From Phycisphaerales bacterium (lineage in GTDB: Bacteria > Planctomycetota > Phycisphaerae > Phycisphaerales > UBA1924): DNA of 64,000 nt. The number at the start of each line of letters is the position of its first letter. Within the stretch, counting starts at the first letter, position 1. Below are positions 34,613-43,167 of the stretch, one piece after another. The notes beneath the pieces were generated by a model. It was not told the origin of the DNA. It saw only the letters and a list, made by a program, of their open reading frames with translations, and ran no database searches. The position numbers were made by a program, and so were the translations under genes. Where the stretch lies: contig RECY01000026.1 of NCBI GenBank assembly GCA_007693785.1, forward strand, positions 62,001 through 126,000, given 5' to 3'.

Positions 34613-36094
34613 TTACTGGTCCGTCTGCATCTGGAAACGGATCTCCTGGATCCGCGCGTTGATCGCCTCGATCGACGACCCGCCCGGCAGGCGCCACCAC
34701 GGCAGCGCGCCGTCGTACTGCATCAGGATCGAACGCATGCTCTCCAGGATCCGGATCTGCTGGCCGCGCCCACGGTTCCGCTCGCGACGCGTCGCGCCCT
34801 CGACACGCACCTCGTTGAGGTCCCGCGCCAGACGCACGTAGTTCCGCTCCGCCTCGCGCACGCTCCGCGACCAGCGGTCCAAAATCCGGTCGCCGTCGCC
34901 GTCGATCAGCGTGTGGTTCCGGTGGATCCCCAGCTCGAACAGCAACCCGTCGAGGTCCGTCACGGTCCCCTTGCTGATCCCCAGCACCTTCGCGATCTCC
35001 GCGTTCAGCGTCAGGATGTCGCGCGAGGTCCCGCGGATAAAGTCGTCCACCGTGTCCTGACGCTCGCCCTTGGCGATCGCACGCGTGAGCTGCACCTGCC
35101 CGCTCGTCCCGTCCTTGAGCACCACGCGCCCGTCCTCGTACGAGTAGCTCAACGCGTACCCCGCCACCATCATCGCGCGCATGATCCTCGGGTCGTACCC
35201 CGCCTTGATCGCCAGCCCCTCGGCGTGACCCATCCGGAGCGAGATCTGCTTCTCGTCCACCATCGAGTCCCCGCCCATCTCGAACCAGTCCAGGTACCCG
35301 ATCCCACCCATCCGCGCCTCGGGATGGAAATAGATGCTCTCGCCCAGGAACGGCAGGAACGCCGCCCCGCCCATCGCGCGACGCACGAAGAAAATCACCT
35401 TCGGCCGGCGCTCCCACTCCGTGTCCATCAGCTCGGTCAGCAGCGGCGCCATCCGCTCCACCAGGAACAGGTTGTCATACTGCGGCCCGAGATCGACCTC
35501 TAACAACTCCTCTTCCGCCAGACGACCCGCCATCGACGCGTTCCAGTCGTTCTCAAGAGTGAAAATCAGATAGTCCGGCGCGTGCTTCGCCGCGTCGCGA
35601 ACCAAACGCTCCATCGACTGCAACGCGATGTCCCGAGAGAACACGCCGCGCAGCGGCGCGTGGTAGACCACCGGCCCGCCCTCCCCGGACACCCGTCGAT
35701 CGCGAGACGCCGTCTCCGTCGGCGACGGTCGGCGCACCTCGCCGCGTTCGGGCGTGCCCGACCCCTCCGCCTCCACGTCGCGCTGGATGGTCAGGATGTC
35801 CGCGAGCTCGTACGTCGCCTCGAAGCTGATCCCGTGCGAGGTCCCGCGGAAGGTCACCTGCGTCGCGGTCTCCGAGAGAATCTTGCCCTCGAGCGTGTTC
35901 CCGTTGCGGAAGACCAGCACGTCCTTGGTCTCGACCTCAACCGCCGCACCCGCCGACGCGAGCGCCCGCGCGGGCGACGGGCCCAGCGGCGCCTGCGACG
36001 CCAAGAGCGACGCCCACGCAACCGCGACCAGCGCCGCGTTCCGAACCACCCGCCCGCGAACGGGCGTCTTGCCTGAGAAAAGCTTCCGAATCAT
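34613..36094 (-). CDS. Secreted ClpP/S49-like protein, first of a tandem pair
   Basis: A 493-residue exported protein, paralogous to the gene at 33278. It has a basic N-terminus and hydrophobic signal segment (about 15-48), a small beta domain (FRNGNTLEGKILSETATQVTFRG), then a ClpP-like domain. The motif row is less conserved: FTLENDWNASMAGRL replaces INSGGG, and FFVRRAMGGAAFLPFLGESIYFHPEA replaces SAISAAAMTSHVIEEIYF, keeping an Ala-rich helix and IYF. The catalytic Ser is not obvious, so it may be an inactive partner of the other protein. The start is the ATG before the basic segment MIRKLFSGK. The pair forms a two-gene operon with a 57-base gap. Confidence 0.7.
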   Translation of the reverse strand: MIRKLFSGKTPVRGRVVRNAALVAVAWASLLASQAPLGPSPARALASAGAAVEVETKDVLVFRNGNTLEGKILSETATQVTFRGTSHGISFEATYELADILTIQRDVEAEGSGTPERGEVRRPSPTETASRDRRVSGEGGPVVYHAPLRGVFSRDIALQSMERLVRDAAKHAPDYLIFTLENDWNASMAGRLAEEELLEVDLGPQYDNLFLVERMAPLLTELMDTEWERRPKVIFFVRRAMGGAAFLPFLGESIYFHPEARMGGIGYLDWFEMGGDSMVDEKQISLRMGHAEGLAIKAGYDPRIMRAMMVAGYALSYSYEDGRVVLKDGTSGQVQLTRAIAKGERQDTVDDFIRGTSRDILTLNAEIAKVLGISKGTVTDLDGLLFELGIHRNHTLIDGDGDRILDRWSRSVREAERNYVRLARDLNEVRVEGATRRERNRGRGQQIRILESMRSILMQYDGALPWWRLPGGSSIEAINARIQEIRFQMQTDQ

Positions 36095-36460
36095 CGTCCA
36101 GACTCCCGTCGGCCCGCTCCCGGGCCCGTGCCGACACGCGACCGAAGCCGCCGCCGAACACGCGTGCATCGTGTGCTGTCCAGCCCCACAACCCCAAAAA
36201 TCCGACGCCCGAATCCCGGGCCCACGCCGCGAGAGGTGCACCCAACCTGTCCCGCGGCACGCGCCGCTTCACAGCCCCAGCCTGCAGAACACCCCGCAGA
36301 ACACCCGTCGCCACATCCAAACTCTACTTCTTCGTACCTACCTGTACGCCCCCCGGCTGCGACCGGATCGGGCATTCCATCTTACAGCGCCCGCACCCGA
36401 ACCGGGCCCACGCACGCCGGGATTCGCATGAAATCCCGCACGCCAGCACCACCCGTTGGC
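36095..36460. other. Leader region of the ClpP-like operon
   Basis: 366 bases between the start of the ClpP-like pair and the end of the nucleotidyltransferase gene, both minus strand. It should hold the promoter of the pair, but I see no clear hexamer pair. A short tandem (CGCAGAACACC, about 36290-36312) and a less GC-rich patch (36316-36345) are the only features. Open frames across it are of shadow type. Confidence 0.35.
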
Positions 36461-37852
36461 TCAGCGGTCCGGATCCTCGCCCGAGCCCAAATCCGAATCC
36501 GGATCCGCCCCCGGATCCGGATCGGGCTCGCGTTCCGGGTCGTCCGGGTCGATCCCCGCCGCCCGAGCCGCCGACCGGGCCCGGAGCAACGCCCCGCCCA
36601 TCTCGAGCGCCAGCTCCGGCGTCGAGAGGCGGTCCTCGAGCTGCGCGTCGTACACCAACGCCAGCACCGTCGCAAAATCGGAAGATGGTGCATAACCAGC
36701 CCTGATTAGGTGGTCACCCGTCAGCAGCGGCGTCGGCTGGAGCCCGCTGGGCGTCGCGGCGAGCTGATCCACGTGCAGGCGGAGACGGACCATCGTTTCG
36801 GGGTCTTGGGCGTTCACGAGGCGGAGGGCTTCGGTGAAGTACGCCCCGGAGGCCGTCCGCTTCTGCTGGGCGACCGTCAGCCCGTTCCAGGCCCGCTGGA
36901 GGGTGCCCAGGGTGATCAGCGTCCCCTTGAGCGCGTCGCGTTCCTCGTTGCTCAGGCAGAGGGCCCGCCGCCAGTGCTCGACGAGGCCCGCGACCTGGGT
37001 CAGCTCGATCAAGCCCCGGTCGACGGCCCACGCCGCCAGGCACGTCGCGAACGGCGGCGGCGCCCCGTCCGAGCCCGCCAAGCGTCCCAGCGTCTTCGGA
37101 GCCGCGTCCTGGTGGTGCTCGCCGAGCAGGGGCGCGTCCAGCCCGAGATATTGCAGCGTCCACGCCGCGAGCGCCCGGCTCTCGTCGCCCATCATCCGGC
37201 GCAGCTCGTCCCCGATCCGCTCGCGGCTCACCCCCGCCAGCTCCGACGCGTGCGCCCGGATCGCCTGAGCCGTCGGCTCGTCGATCGTGAACCCCAGGCG
37301 GCTCGCAAATCGCACCGCGCGCAACGCCCGCAGGTGGTCCTCCGCCAGGCGGTCGTTCGGATCCCCCACCGCCCGGATCAGCCCGGCCTCCAGGTCGTCC
37401 AGCCCGCCGACGTGGTCCACCACCTGCCCGCGGATCACCCGACCCCGCACCAGCGTCCGCTCGGTCACCAGCGGGTCCAGGAACAGCGCGTTGATCGTGA
37501 AATCCCGGCGCTTCGCGTCCGCCTTCGCCTCGGCGAACTCAACGTGGTCCGGGCGGCGACGATCCGTGTATGGCCCGTCGGCCCGGAAGGTCGCGACCTC
37601 CAGCGTGACATCCCCGGCGTGGACCAGCACCACGCCGAACGCCGCCCCGACCTCAGCGGTGCGCCGGAAGAGCGCCCGGATCGCCTCCGGGCGGGCGCTG
37701 GTCGCGACGTCGTAATCGGTCGGGTGCCGGTCGAGCAGCTCGTCCCGCACGCACCCGCCGGCGAAATACGCCTCGTGCCCGGCCTCGCGGAGCGTGCGGA
37801 CCGTGTCCGTCGCGGCTTGCCGGGCTTCAGCGGGGTTCGGGGCGTGACCCAT
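36461..37852 (-). CDS. CCA-adding/poly(A)-type tRNA nucleotidyltransferase
   Basis: Class II nucleotidyltransferase that adds CCA to tRNA 3' ends or A tails to RNA. The 463-residue protein has [20 protein letters not shown] (GGxVRD and DxD carboxylates), [27 protein letters not shown], the [21 protein letters not shown] motif and [14 protein letters not shown]. The form RRDFTINAL and R/E motifs do not separate CCA-adding from poly(A) activity here. The C-terminal 35 residues are an Asp/Pro-rich tail ([13 protein letters not shown]) coded by repetitive GATCCGG-type DNA. Start: the ATG giving MGHAPNP; earlier in-frame starts are less likely. Confidence 0.9.
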   Translation of the reverse strand: MGHAPNPAEARQAATDTVRTLREAGHEAYFAGGCVRDELLDRHPTDYDVATSARPEAIRALFRRTAEVGAAFGVVLVHAGDVTLEVATFRADGPYTDRRRPDHVEFAEAKADAKRRDFTINALFLDPLVTERTLVRGRVIRGQVVDHVGGLDDLEAGLIRAVGDPNDRLAEDHLRALRAVRFASRLGFTIDEPTAQAIRAHASELAGVSRERIGDELRRMMGDESRALAAWTLQYLGLDAPLLGEHHQDAAPKTLGRLAGSDGAPPPFATCLAAWAVDRGLIELTQVAGLVEHWRRALCLSNEERDALKGTLITLGTLQRAWNGLTVAQQKRTASGAYFTEALRLVNAQDPETMVRLRLHVDQLAATPSGLQPTPLLTGDHLIRAGYAPSSDFATVLALVYDAQLEDRLSTPELALEMGGALLRARSAARAAGIDPDDPEREPDPDPGADPDSDLGSGEDPDR

Positions 37853-37904
37853 GGGCAACTGTATCGGCACGATCGGGGTGGATCGGGGGCGGAATGGGCA
37901 TGCT

Positions 37905-37940
37905 GGGGGACACAGCTCGGAGAGCTGTGCCACCAAGGGG
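37905..37940. repeat. GTGGCAC-type palindrome upstream of ribB
   Basis: CACAGCTCGGAGAGCTGTG (37911-37929) has perfect 8-base arms around GGA; it is flanked by GGGGGA on one side and CCACC on the other, so the minus strand reads GGTGGCACAGCTC. It lies in the divergent gap between the nucleotidyltransferase and the RibB gene. Related by its GTGGCAC start to elements at 4829 and 60725-60871. Confidence 0.65.
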
Positions 37941-37971
37941 AGTGGAGATCGGCGCGGGCTTACCATCGCCC

Positions 37972-39138
37972 ATGCCCTTCGCCCCCATCCCTGAGATTCT
38001 CGACGAGTTGCGTGCCGGGCGGATGGTCGTGCTGACCGACGACGAGGACCGGGAGAACGAGGGCGACCTCGTCCTCCCCGCCGAGTTTGTCACGCCCGAG
38101 GCGATCACCTTCATGCTCAGCGTCGCGCGGGGCTATCTCTGCCTCAGCCTGACCGAGGGCGACTGCGACCGGCTCGACCTGCACCCCCAGGCCGCGGTCA
38201 ACACCAGCGTCCGCGGCACGCCCATGACCGTCTCCATCGACGGGCACCCGAGGCACGGCTTCACCACCGGGGTCAGCGCCGGCGAGCGGGCGCGGACGAT
38301 CCGCCTCGCCCTCGACCCCGCGAGCACGCCGAGCGATTTCGTCCGCCCCGGGCACATCAACCCCCTGCGCTCCCGCGACGGGGGGGTGCTGGTGCGGATC
38401 GGGCAGACCGAGGGCTCGATCGACCTCTGCCGCCTCGCGGGGCTCAAGCCGGCGGCGATCATCATCGAGGTCATGCGCGACGACGGCGAAATGGCCCGAC
38501 TCCCGGACCTCCAGAAACTGTGCGCCCAGCACGGCATGAAGATGTGCTCGGTGCGCCAGATCATCGAGCACCGCCTGAGCCGATCGAGCGTCGTCGAGCG
38601 CGTCGAGCCCAAGAGCGGCGTCCCGATCGAGACGAACGAGGGCGTGTTCACGCTCATCGCCTTCCGCTCGATCGTCGATCCGCTCCCGCACCTGGCGCTC
38701 ACCGTCGGCGGCGTCGGGGCCCTGACCCCCGCGGGCGACACGATCGAGACGAACGAGCCCACGCTCGTCCGCGTCCACCGGCGCGACCTGCTGGGAGACA
38801 TTTTCGACGACGCCGCGAGCGGCTCGCCCTCGAGCGGGCGCGTGCTGCGGGCCTCGATGCGGGCGGTGCAGGAAGCCGGGCGCGGGGCGGTGGTCTACCT
38901 GCGTCCGCAGGGCGGGGGCGAGGCGCTGACCCAGCGCCTGACACGCCCGTTCGGGGACGACGACGCGGATCGCCCCTCGCAGAGCGTGCCGTCGCAGGTG
39001 CTGGAGTACGGCACGGGGAGCCAGATCCTCCGCGCCCTGGGGCTCCGCCGCCTGCGTCTGCTGACCAACTCCGAGACGCCCTATCCCCAGCTCGAGGCCT
39101 TCGGGCTGGAGATCGCCGAGCGCGTCCCCATCGGGTAA
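37972..39138 (+). CDS. ribB: 3,4-dihydroxy-2-butanone 4-phosphate synthase with inactive RibA-like domain
   Basis: Makes the four-carbon riboflavin precursor from ribulose 5-phosphate. In the 388-residue protein, residues 1-200 are Rib[45 protein letters not shown], and [13 protein letters not shown]. The usual GHTE is GQTE here. Residues about 205-388 have the GTP cyclohydrolase II shape ([41 protein letters not shown]), but the zinc-binding SLRCDCG is replaced by DDAASGS and the QEGRGIGL loop by RPQGGGEAL. The second domain cannot bind zinc in the known way, so a separate RibA must exist elsewhere. RibB fused to a dead RibA domain (called RibBX) is a described class. The ATG at 37972 fits the conserved start. 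Confidence 0.92.
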   Translation: MPFAPIPEILDELRAGRMVVLTDDEDRENEGDLVLPAEFVTPEAITFMLSVARGYLCLSLTEGDCDRLDLHPQAAVNTSVRGTPMTVSIDGHPRHGFTTGVSAGERARTIRLALDPASTPSDFVRPGHINPLRSRDGGVLVRIGQTEGSIDLCRLAGLKPAAIIIEVMRDDGEMARLPDLQKLCAQHGMKMCSVRQIIEHRLSRSSVVERVEPKSGVPIETNEGVFTLIAFRSIVDPLPHLALTVGGVGALTPAGDTIETNEPTLVRVHRRDLLGDIFDDAASGSPSSGRVLRASMRAVQEAGRGAVVYLRPQGGGEALTQRLTRPFGDDDADRPSQSVPSQVLEYGTGSQILRALGLRRLRLLTNSETPYPQLEAFGLEIAERVPIG

Positions 39139-39212
39139 GGGGGCGGATTGCTCCCGGCACGGGAGGCGTTCGCGGGGGTGCGCACCCCTGCTGAAAACAT
39201 CTGTTGATTCTC

Positions 39213-39241
39213 TTGGACAACCCTCCGCGCCGGGGTACATT
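39213..39241 (+). promoter_or_regulatory. Orphan sigma70-type promoter
   Basis: TTGGAC (39213-39218), a 17-base spacer and TACATT (39236-39241), in a locally AT-richer stretch after the ribB stop. It points into non-coding sequence; the next plus-strand gene is over 2 kb away. Predicted start of transcription about 39247-39249. Confidence 0.55.
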
Positions 39242-39246
39242 CAAAG

Positions 39247-39398
39247 CCGCAGAACCCCACCTGCTCGAACCTCTGGAGGGAGGGACGCCCCGGACGCCCC
39301 ACGGCGACGGGGCGTTGTTCTTGGGCGTCCGCATCGTGTTTGCCCGCTCTAGACCACAACCGCGGCCCGGCGCTGAGCGCCGGGCCGCGGTCGTGGTC
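39247..39398 (+). ncRNA. Candidate structured small RNA
   Basis: About 150 bases follow the orphan promoter and end in a long GC hairpin. Inside are nested helices: 39283-39290 pairs with 39323-39330 (GGACGCCC/GGGCGTCC) and 39294-39300 pairs with 39309-39315 (ACGCCCC/GGGGCGT). There is no good reading frame with a Shine-Dalgarno. A 6S-like RNA was considered because of length and a long closing helix, but the 5' and 3' ends do not clearly pair. No other family signature (SRP, RNase P, tmRNA) is seen. Confidence 0.4.
39352..39398. terminator. Long bidirectional GC hairpin
   Basis: A 14-bp perfect stem (39360-39373 with 39377-39390, loop TGA) is extended by GACCAC (39352-39357) pairing with GTGGTC (39393-39398). 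It lies between the candidate RNA (plus) and the stop of the B12-fold gene at 39433 (minus), so it can end both transcripts. Neither strand has a T-run after it. Confidence 0.6.
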
Positions 39399-39432
39399 TG
39401 TGTGATCAAGAGCCGGTGGCGGCGTCGAGGAA

Positions 39433-40143
39433 TCAGGCCGCCCGACGCTGCTTCTGCTGGCGGGTGCGTCCGACGGTCCGCTGCGTGGGCTCGGCCCGGC
39501 GCAGGGGCTCGTGGGTCATGGACTCGACCAGCTCGATCGGGTCGCTCGCCCAGAGGTCCGCGCCGATCTCTTCGGCCAGGCCTTCGGCGCGGTTGAAGAC
39601 GCCGCCGCCGACCACGATCTGCAGGTCCGGGCAGGCGTTGATCTCGTGGATCTGATCGATCATGCCGCGGATCTCGGGCAGGTCGCTCGGGGCCGAGGCG
39701 AACAGCAGCAGCACGTCCGGCTTCTCCTCATGGACGTAGCCCATGATCTCGTCGGCCGGGATCGAGCCGCCCGCGTACGTCACGTCGAACCCGCCCGCTT
39801 CCAGCAGGTCCACCGCCATCTGCGCGCCGAGTTCGTCGGCGTCGTTGGGCCCGCAAACCGCGAACACCGACCGACGCCGAGCGTGCCCGCGCTCGAGCCC
39901 CAGAGCCGTCTGATCCACCATCACGCGGAGCAGACGCGTCGCGAGCCGGTAACTGAGCTGGCTCAACTGATCGTTGCGGAACAGGCGCTCGACCAGCTCG
40001 TACGTCGGCCAGTACAGGTCCGCGATGAGCTGGTCCGAGGAGGCCCCCGCCTGCTCGGCTTCCCGAACCAGGCGTCGAGCGCCGGGCCGATCCCCGTTGA
40101 TGAGGACCTCAAAGAAACGTTCCACGTGTTGATCGGTGGTCAT
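39433..40143 (-). CDS. Cobalamin-binding-fold protein without the cobalt-ligand histidine
   Basis: A 236-residue cytoplasmic protein of the corrinoid-protein type: residues about 1-85 are a four-helix cap (RLVREAEQAGASSDQLIADLYWPTYELV, of the B12-binding cap kind), residues about 90-205 a Rossmann-like B12-binding domain. The usual DxHxxG is DADELG, so the histidine that coordinates cobalt in base-off binding is absent; the last glycine pair (QIVVGGGVF) is kept. It could bind cobalamin another way, or only keep the fold. There is a Lys/Arg/Gln-rich tail. Similar cap-plus-B12 modules are found in light-sensing regulators and corrinoid methyltransferase subunits; no HTH is attached here. The start has GGAG about 12 bases upstream. 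Confidence 0.8.
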   Translation of the reverse strand: MTTDQHVERFFEVLINGDRPGARRLVREAEQAGASSDQLIADLYWPTYELVERLFRNDQLSQLSYRLATRLLRVMVDQTALGLERGHARRRSVFAVCGPNDADELGAQMAVDLLEAGGFDVTYAGGSIPADEIMGYVHEEKPDVLLLFASAPSDLPEIRGMIDQIHEINACPDLQIVVGGGVFNRAEGLAEEIGADLWASDPIELVESMTHEPLRRAEPTQRTVGRTRQQKQRRAA

Positions 40144-40533
40144 GATGGCACTGCTCCGCGTCTTGTAAGTGAGCGGCGCGGTTCCACCGCGACCTCCCGT
40201 CGTCCGTGTGTGTGTGGGTGGTGTCGCGGGCGTGTTTCCGTCCTTGGCGCCCGGCCTCGTCCTCCGACGCGGCACCCCAGGATCGGGCCCAAACACTCGA
40301 GCGAGTGAAGCCGACATCATCGCGCCGGACCTGCGCCACCCACGTCCAATAACAGCGCGAAAGACGTCCGAAACCGCGATCCGCTCCCCCATAGCAGGCA
40401 GATTCCCGGGGCGATCGCCAGCCGACCCGGGCGACCACCGCCGTAAACACCCCACGCCCACGCCACCCCGGGCCCGGCGCGGGCGCGCGAAAAAATCAAA
40501 CAACATGTCGGACAACGCGAATACGCCCGCGAG
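40144..40533. other. Leader of the B12-fold gene; no gene seen
   Basis: 390 bases between the B12-fold gene start and the stop of the methyltransferase gene, both minus strand. A GT-rich run (40206-40222) and an A/T patch (40492-40515, AAAAAATCAAACAACATG) are present; the latter is next to the methyltransferase end and could be part of a weak terminator on the minus strand. Open frames here are not supported by codon use. Confidence 0.35.
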
Positions 40534-41349
40534 TTATCGGCGTCTGGCGAGATATCGGACGCAGATCCCGAGGCTCAGCCCCTTCGCCGAGGCCCCCTCG
40601 AATCCCGCCGCACCGATCGCGCCCACCAGCTCGTCCCGCGTCATGAACGCCCCGACGCTCCGCGGGAGGTAGCGGTACGCCCCCGAGCGGTCGCGGCTGA
40701 TCAGCGTCGCCGTCCGCGGCATCACCCACCCGGCGTAAAAGCTGTTGAACCACCGCACCGGCGCGAGCCGCGGCGTGTCGAACTCCAGAATCACCAGACG
40801 CCCGCCCGGCTTGAGCACCCGCGCGAACTCCGCCAACGCCCGCCGAGGCTCCTGCACGTTCCGGATCCCGAACGCGATCGACACCACGTCGAACGAGGCG
40901 TCCTCGAACGGCAACGCCATCGCGTCGCCTTCCAGATAGGCGATCTTCGAGCCGGCCCGCTCCGGGAGGCGTGCCTTTTTGTGCTCGGCGATATCCAGCA
41001 TCGGGCGGGTGAAATCCAGCCCCACGACCTCGCTCGCCGGGGTGCGGGCGAACGCCTGGGTCAGGTCGCCGGTCCCGCAGGCGACGTCGAGCACGCGGTC
41101 GCCCGGGCGGACGCCCCCCGCCCGCACGGCCGAGGCGCGCCAACGCTGGTCCTGCCAGAGCGAATGGACGCGGTTGTTCAGGTCGTAGCTCCGCGCGATC
41201 GCGGCGAACATCGCCCGGACCTTGGGGGCCTTGTCGGCGTGGGCGTGGGGATCCCCCGCGAGCTCCTCGTCGCGCCAGGCGGGGGCGGCGGGCGCGGGCT
41301 TGGCGGGCGTCTGGGCGATATCGTGTTCGGTCGGGGGTGTGGTGGGCAC
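40534..41349 (-). CDS. UbiE/MenG quinone C-methyltransferase
   Basis: SAM-dependent methyltransferase of menaquinone or ubiquinone synthesis. The 271-residue protein has the signature MFAAIARSYDLNNRVHSLWQDQRWR, the SAM motif VLDVACGTGDLT, GLDFTRPMLDIA, LPFEDASFDVVSIAFGIRNV (motif II of UbiE) and RVLKPGGRLVILEF. Family knowledge favours demethylmenaquinone as substrate for planctomycetes, which use menaquinone. The GTG start giving VPTTPPTEH is chosen, because the next gene upstream is divergent with an SD at 41392; an ATG 25 codons upstream would overlap that leader. About 40 extra Pro/Ala-rich residues lie before the conserved region. Confidence 0.92.
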   Translation of the reverse strand: MPTTPPTEHDIAQTPAKPAPAAPAWRDEELAGDPHAHADKAPKVRAMFAAIARSYDLNNRVHSLWQDQRWRASAVRAGGVRPGDRVLDVACGTGDLTQAFARTPASEVVGLDFTRPMLDIAEHKKARLPERAGSKIAYLEGDAMALPFEDASFDVVSIAFGIRNVQEPRRALAEFARVLKPGGRLVILEFDTPRLAPVRWFNSFYAGWVMPRTATLISRDRSGAYRYLPRSVGAFMTRDELVGAIGAAGFEGASAKGLSLGICVRYLARRR

Positions 41350-41402
41350 GGGCGATCCTAAGCGGGGGCGTCGCCCGTCGCCCGTATGGAAAGGAGCCAG
41401 CG

Positions 41403-42413
41403 GTGGGCCGAACGCGGAAAACAAGATGGCTGGGCGCGGTGGCGGGCGGGTTGCTCGCGGGCTTCGCCGGACCGGTGATGAGCGGATGCACGACCAACCC
41501 CGCGACGGGGCGTTCGCAGCTGGCGTTGATGTCGATGGACCAGCAGATCGCCCTCGGCACCGAGGCCGCCCCGGAGCTGACCGCCGAGTACGGGGGCGAG
41601 GTCCGCGACGAGCAGTTGCGGGCGTACGTCCGCGACATCGGGGAGCGCATGGCCGCGACCACCGAAGCGAACTATCCCAGCTTGCCCTGGACGTTCACCC
41701 TGCTCGATTCGGACGTGCTCAACGCCTTCGCGCTGCCGGGTGGCAAGGTCTTCATCTCGCGCGGGCTCGCGCAGCGGATGACCAACGAGGCGCAGCTCGC
41801 GTCGGTGATCGGGCACGAGATCGGGCACGTGACGGCCGAGCACGTCCCGGAGCGCATCACCCGCGGGATGGTCGCGCAGGGCCTGATCGCCGGGACCGCC
41901 GCCGCCGCCGGGCTGAGCGATAGCGATCTCGTCCGCGCGGGCGTGCCCCTGCTGATCGGCGTGGGTGGGCAGGGCTACCTCCTGCGCTTCGGGCGCGAGC
42001 AGGAGCTCGAGGCCGACGCCCTCGGCGTCCGCTACATGGTCAACGTCGGCTACGACCCGCTCGGCGCGCGACAGATCCAGGAGATCCTCGGCGCCGCCAG
42101 CGGGGGTGCCGCCCAACTCGAGATCCTCAGCACCCACCCGCTCTCGGAGACACGCGTCCGGCGCATCGACGAGATGCTCCGCAACGAGTTCGCCCACACC
42201 CAGAACAACCCGCAGTTCTCGCTCCACCGCGAACGCTACCAGAGCCAGTTCCTGAACCGCATGGCCGAGCTCCCGCCGGCGCGTCACCGCGGCGTCGCCC
42301 GGTTCGCGCACGCGCACGACGCCCCCCAGCACGAAGCCCAACACGACCAGATCGACTGGGACAACCCCGTCACGTGGTGCGGCGTGTGCGCCGGGCTCGC
42401 CGCGGCGGACTGA
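41403..42413 (+). CDS. M48-family lipoprotein metalloprotease (BepA/LoiP-like)
   Basis: Exported zinc protease probably acting on misfolded envelope proteins. The 336-residue protein starts at a GTG with AGGAG (41392-41396) six bases upstream. It has a signal segment and lipobox (VMSGC, Cys near 29), the family start NPATGRSQLALMS, LPGGKVFISRGLA, the zinc motif HEIGHVTAEH (about residue 140), the third ligand region GREQELEADALGVRYM, and LSTHPLSETRVRRI. There is no C-terminal TPR, unlike BepA; the tail is His-rich (HAHDAPQHEAQHD), which is unusual. It is divergent from ubiE. Confidence 0.92.
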   Translation: MGRTRKTRWLGAVAGGLLAGFAGPVMSGCTTNPATGRSQLALMSMDQQIALGTEAAPELTAEYGGEVRDEQLRAYVRDIGERMAATTEANYPSLPWTFTLLDSDVLNAFALPGGKVFISRGLAQRMTNEAQLASVIGHEIGHVTAEHVPERITRGMVAQGLIAGTAAAAGLSDSDLVRAGVPLLIGVGGQGYLLRFGREQELEADALGVRYMVNVGYDPLGARQIQEILGAASGGAAQLEILSTHPLSETRVRRIDEMLRNEFAHTQNNPQFSLHRERYQSQFLNRMAELPPARHRGVARFAHAHDAPQHEAQHDQIDWDNPVTWCGVCAGLAAAD

Positions 42414-42452
42414 CGCCGACGCGTGCCCCACGCCCGCGGCCCGCACCGGCGC

Positions 42453-43127
42453 TCAGCGTTTGGCGAACCCGGCCGCGAGCCCCGTCGTCGCCAGCGCCGC
42501 CGACGGCAGGTAGCCGGTCATGAAGGCCCTGAAGCTGTCGAACTCGCTCGCGAGCCAGCCCCCGGCCGCGTCGTACCGCGCCTCCAGCACGCCCCACTTC
42601 ACCTCGATCAGCCCCGCGTACTGCAGCCCAAACATCGCGAGGAAAAACAACCCCAGCGCCACCACGCTGATCTTCACAAACTGGCGCAGCGCGAACGCGA
42701 TCGCGAAGCCCACAAAGAAGCTGAACCCCGCGCGGAAGACCGCGGGGCTCACGTAGTCCCGCTGCTCGAGCTCGACCCGCGTTCCCCCCGGCTCGTCCCC
42801 GGGCGTGCCGTCCGCACCGGGCGTCGCACCCCCACCGCTCGGGAGAAACCCGCCGACGATCGGCGTGCCGGCGCGCGTGCGCGCCGTCCCGTCCGCCTCG
42901 GTCTCGACCGCCGCCACGACCCGCCCGCGGTCATCGACCGCCACGGTCTGGCGCGTGTCGGCCAGCAACGGCAGCGCGATCCCGAGCCCCATGATCAGCA
43001 CCGACAACGCGACCACGCCCCACTGCCAGAGGCGGAGGGCCGCCAGCCCGCGCGGGCGCGGGGCGCCCGCGCCGGGCTTCGCCTCGCCGGGGGCGGCCCC
43101 GTCGCTGTTCCTGGGTTTCTCGTGCAT
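42453..43127 (-). CDS. FUN14-like membrane protein
   Basis: A 224-residue protein with an N-terminal membrane segment (about 33-55), a long Gly/Thr/Pro-rich external loop, and a C-terminal pair or triplet of membrane segments (about 130-220). The C-terminal half, with FFVGFAIAFALRQFVKISVVALGLFFLAMFGLQYAGLIEVKWG split over positions 133-175, fits the FUN14 family found in bacteria and mitochondria. The role of bacterial FUN14 proteins is not known. Start: the ATG before MHEKPRNSD. It lies next to a lipoprotein gene on the same strand. Confidence 0.65.
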   Translation of the reverse strand: MHEKPRNSDGAAPGEAKPGAGAPRPRGLAALRLWQWGVVALSVLIMGLGIALPLLADTRQTVAVDDRGRVVAAVETEADGTARTRAGTPIVGGFLPSGGGATPGADGTPGDEPGGTRVELEQRDYVSPAVFRAGFSFFVGFAIAFALRQFVKISVVALGLFFLAMFGLQYAGLIEVKWGVLEARYDAAGGWLASEFDSFRAFMTGYLPSAALATTGLAAGFAKR

Positions 43128-43167
43128 CGGTGGTTCTCCGGGCGAGCGGGCGTGGGCGATCCGGCGC

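Noticed and set aside
39250-39285. tRNA-like T-arm on the minus strand (GGTTCGAGC)
   Set aside because: The flanking bases do not form the 5-bp stem, and no acceptor or anticodon arm can be drawn.
39247-39398. 6S RNA
   Set aside because: Length and helices are suggestive but the 5' and 3' ends do not pair in a long closing stem; kept only as an unassigned candidate RNA.
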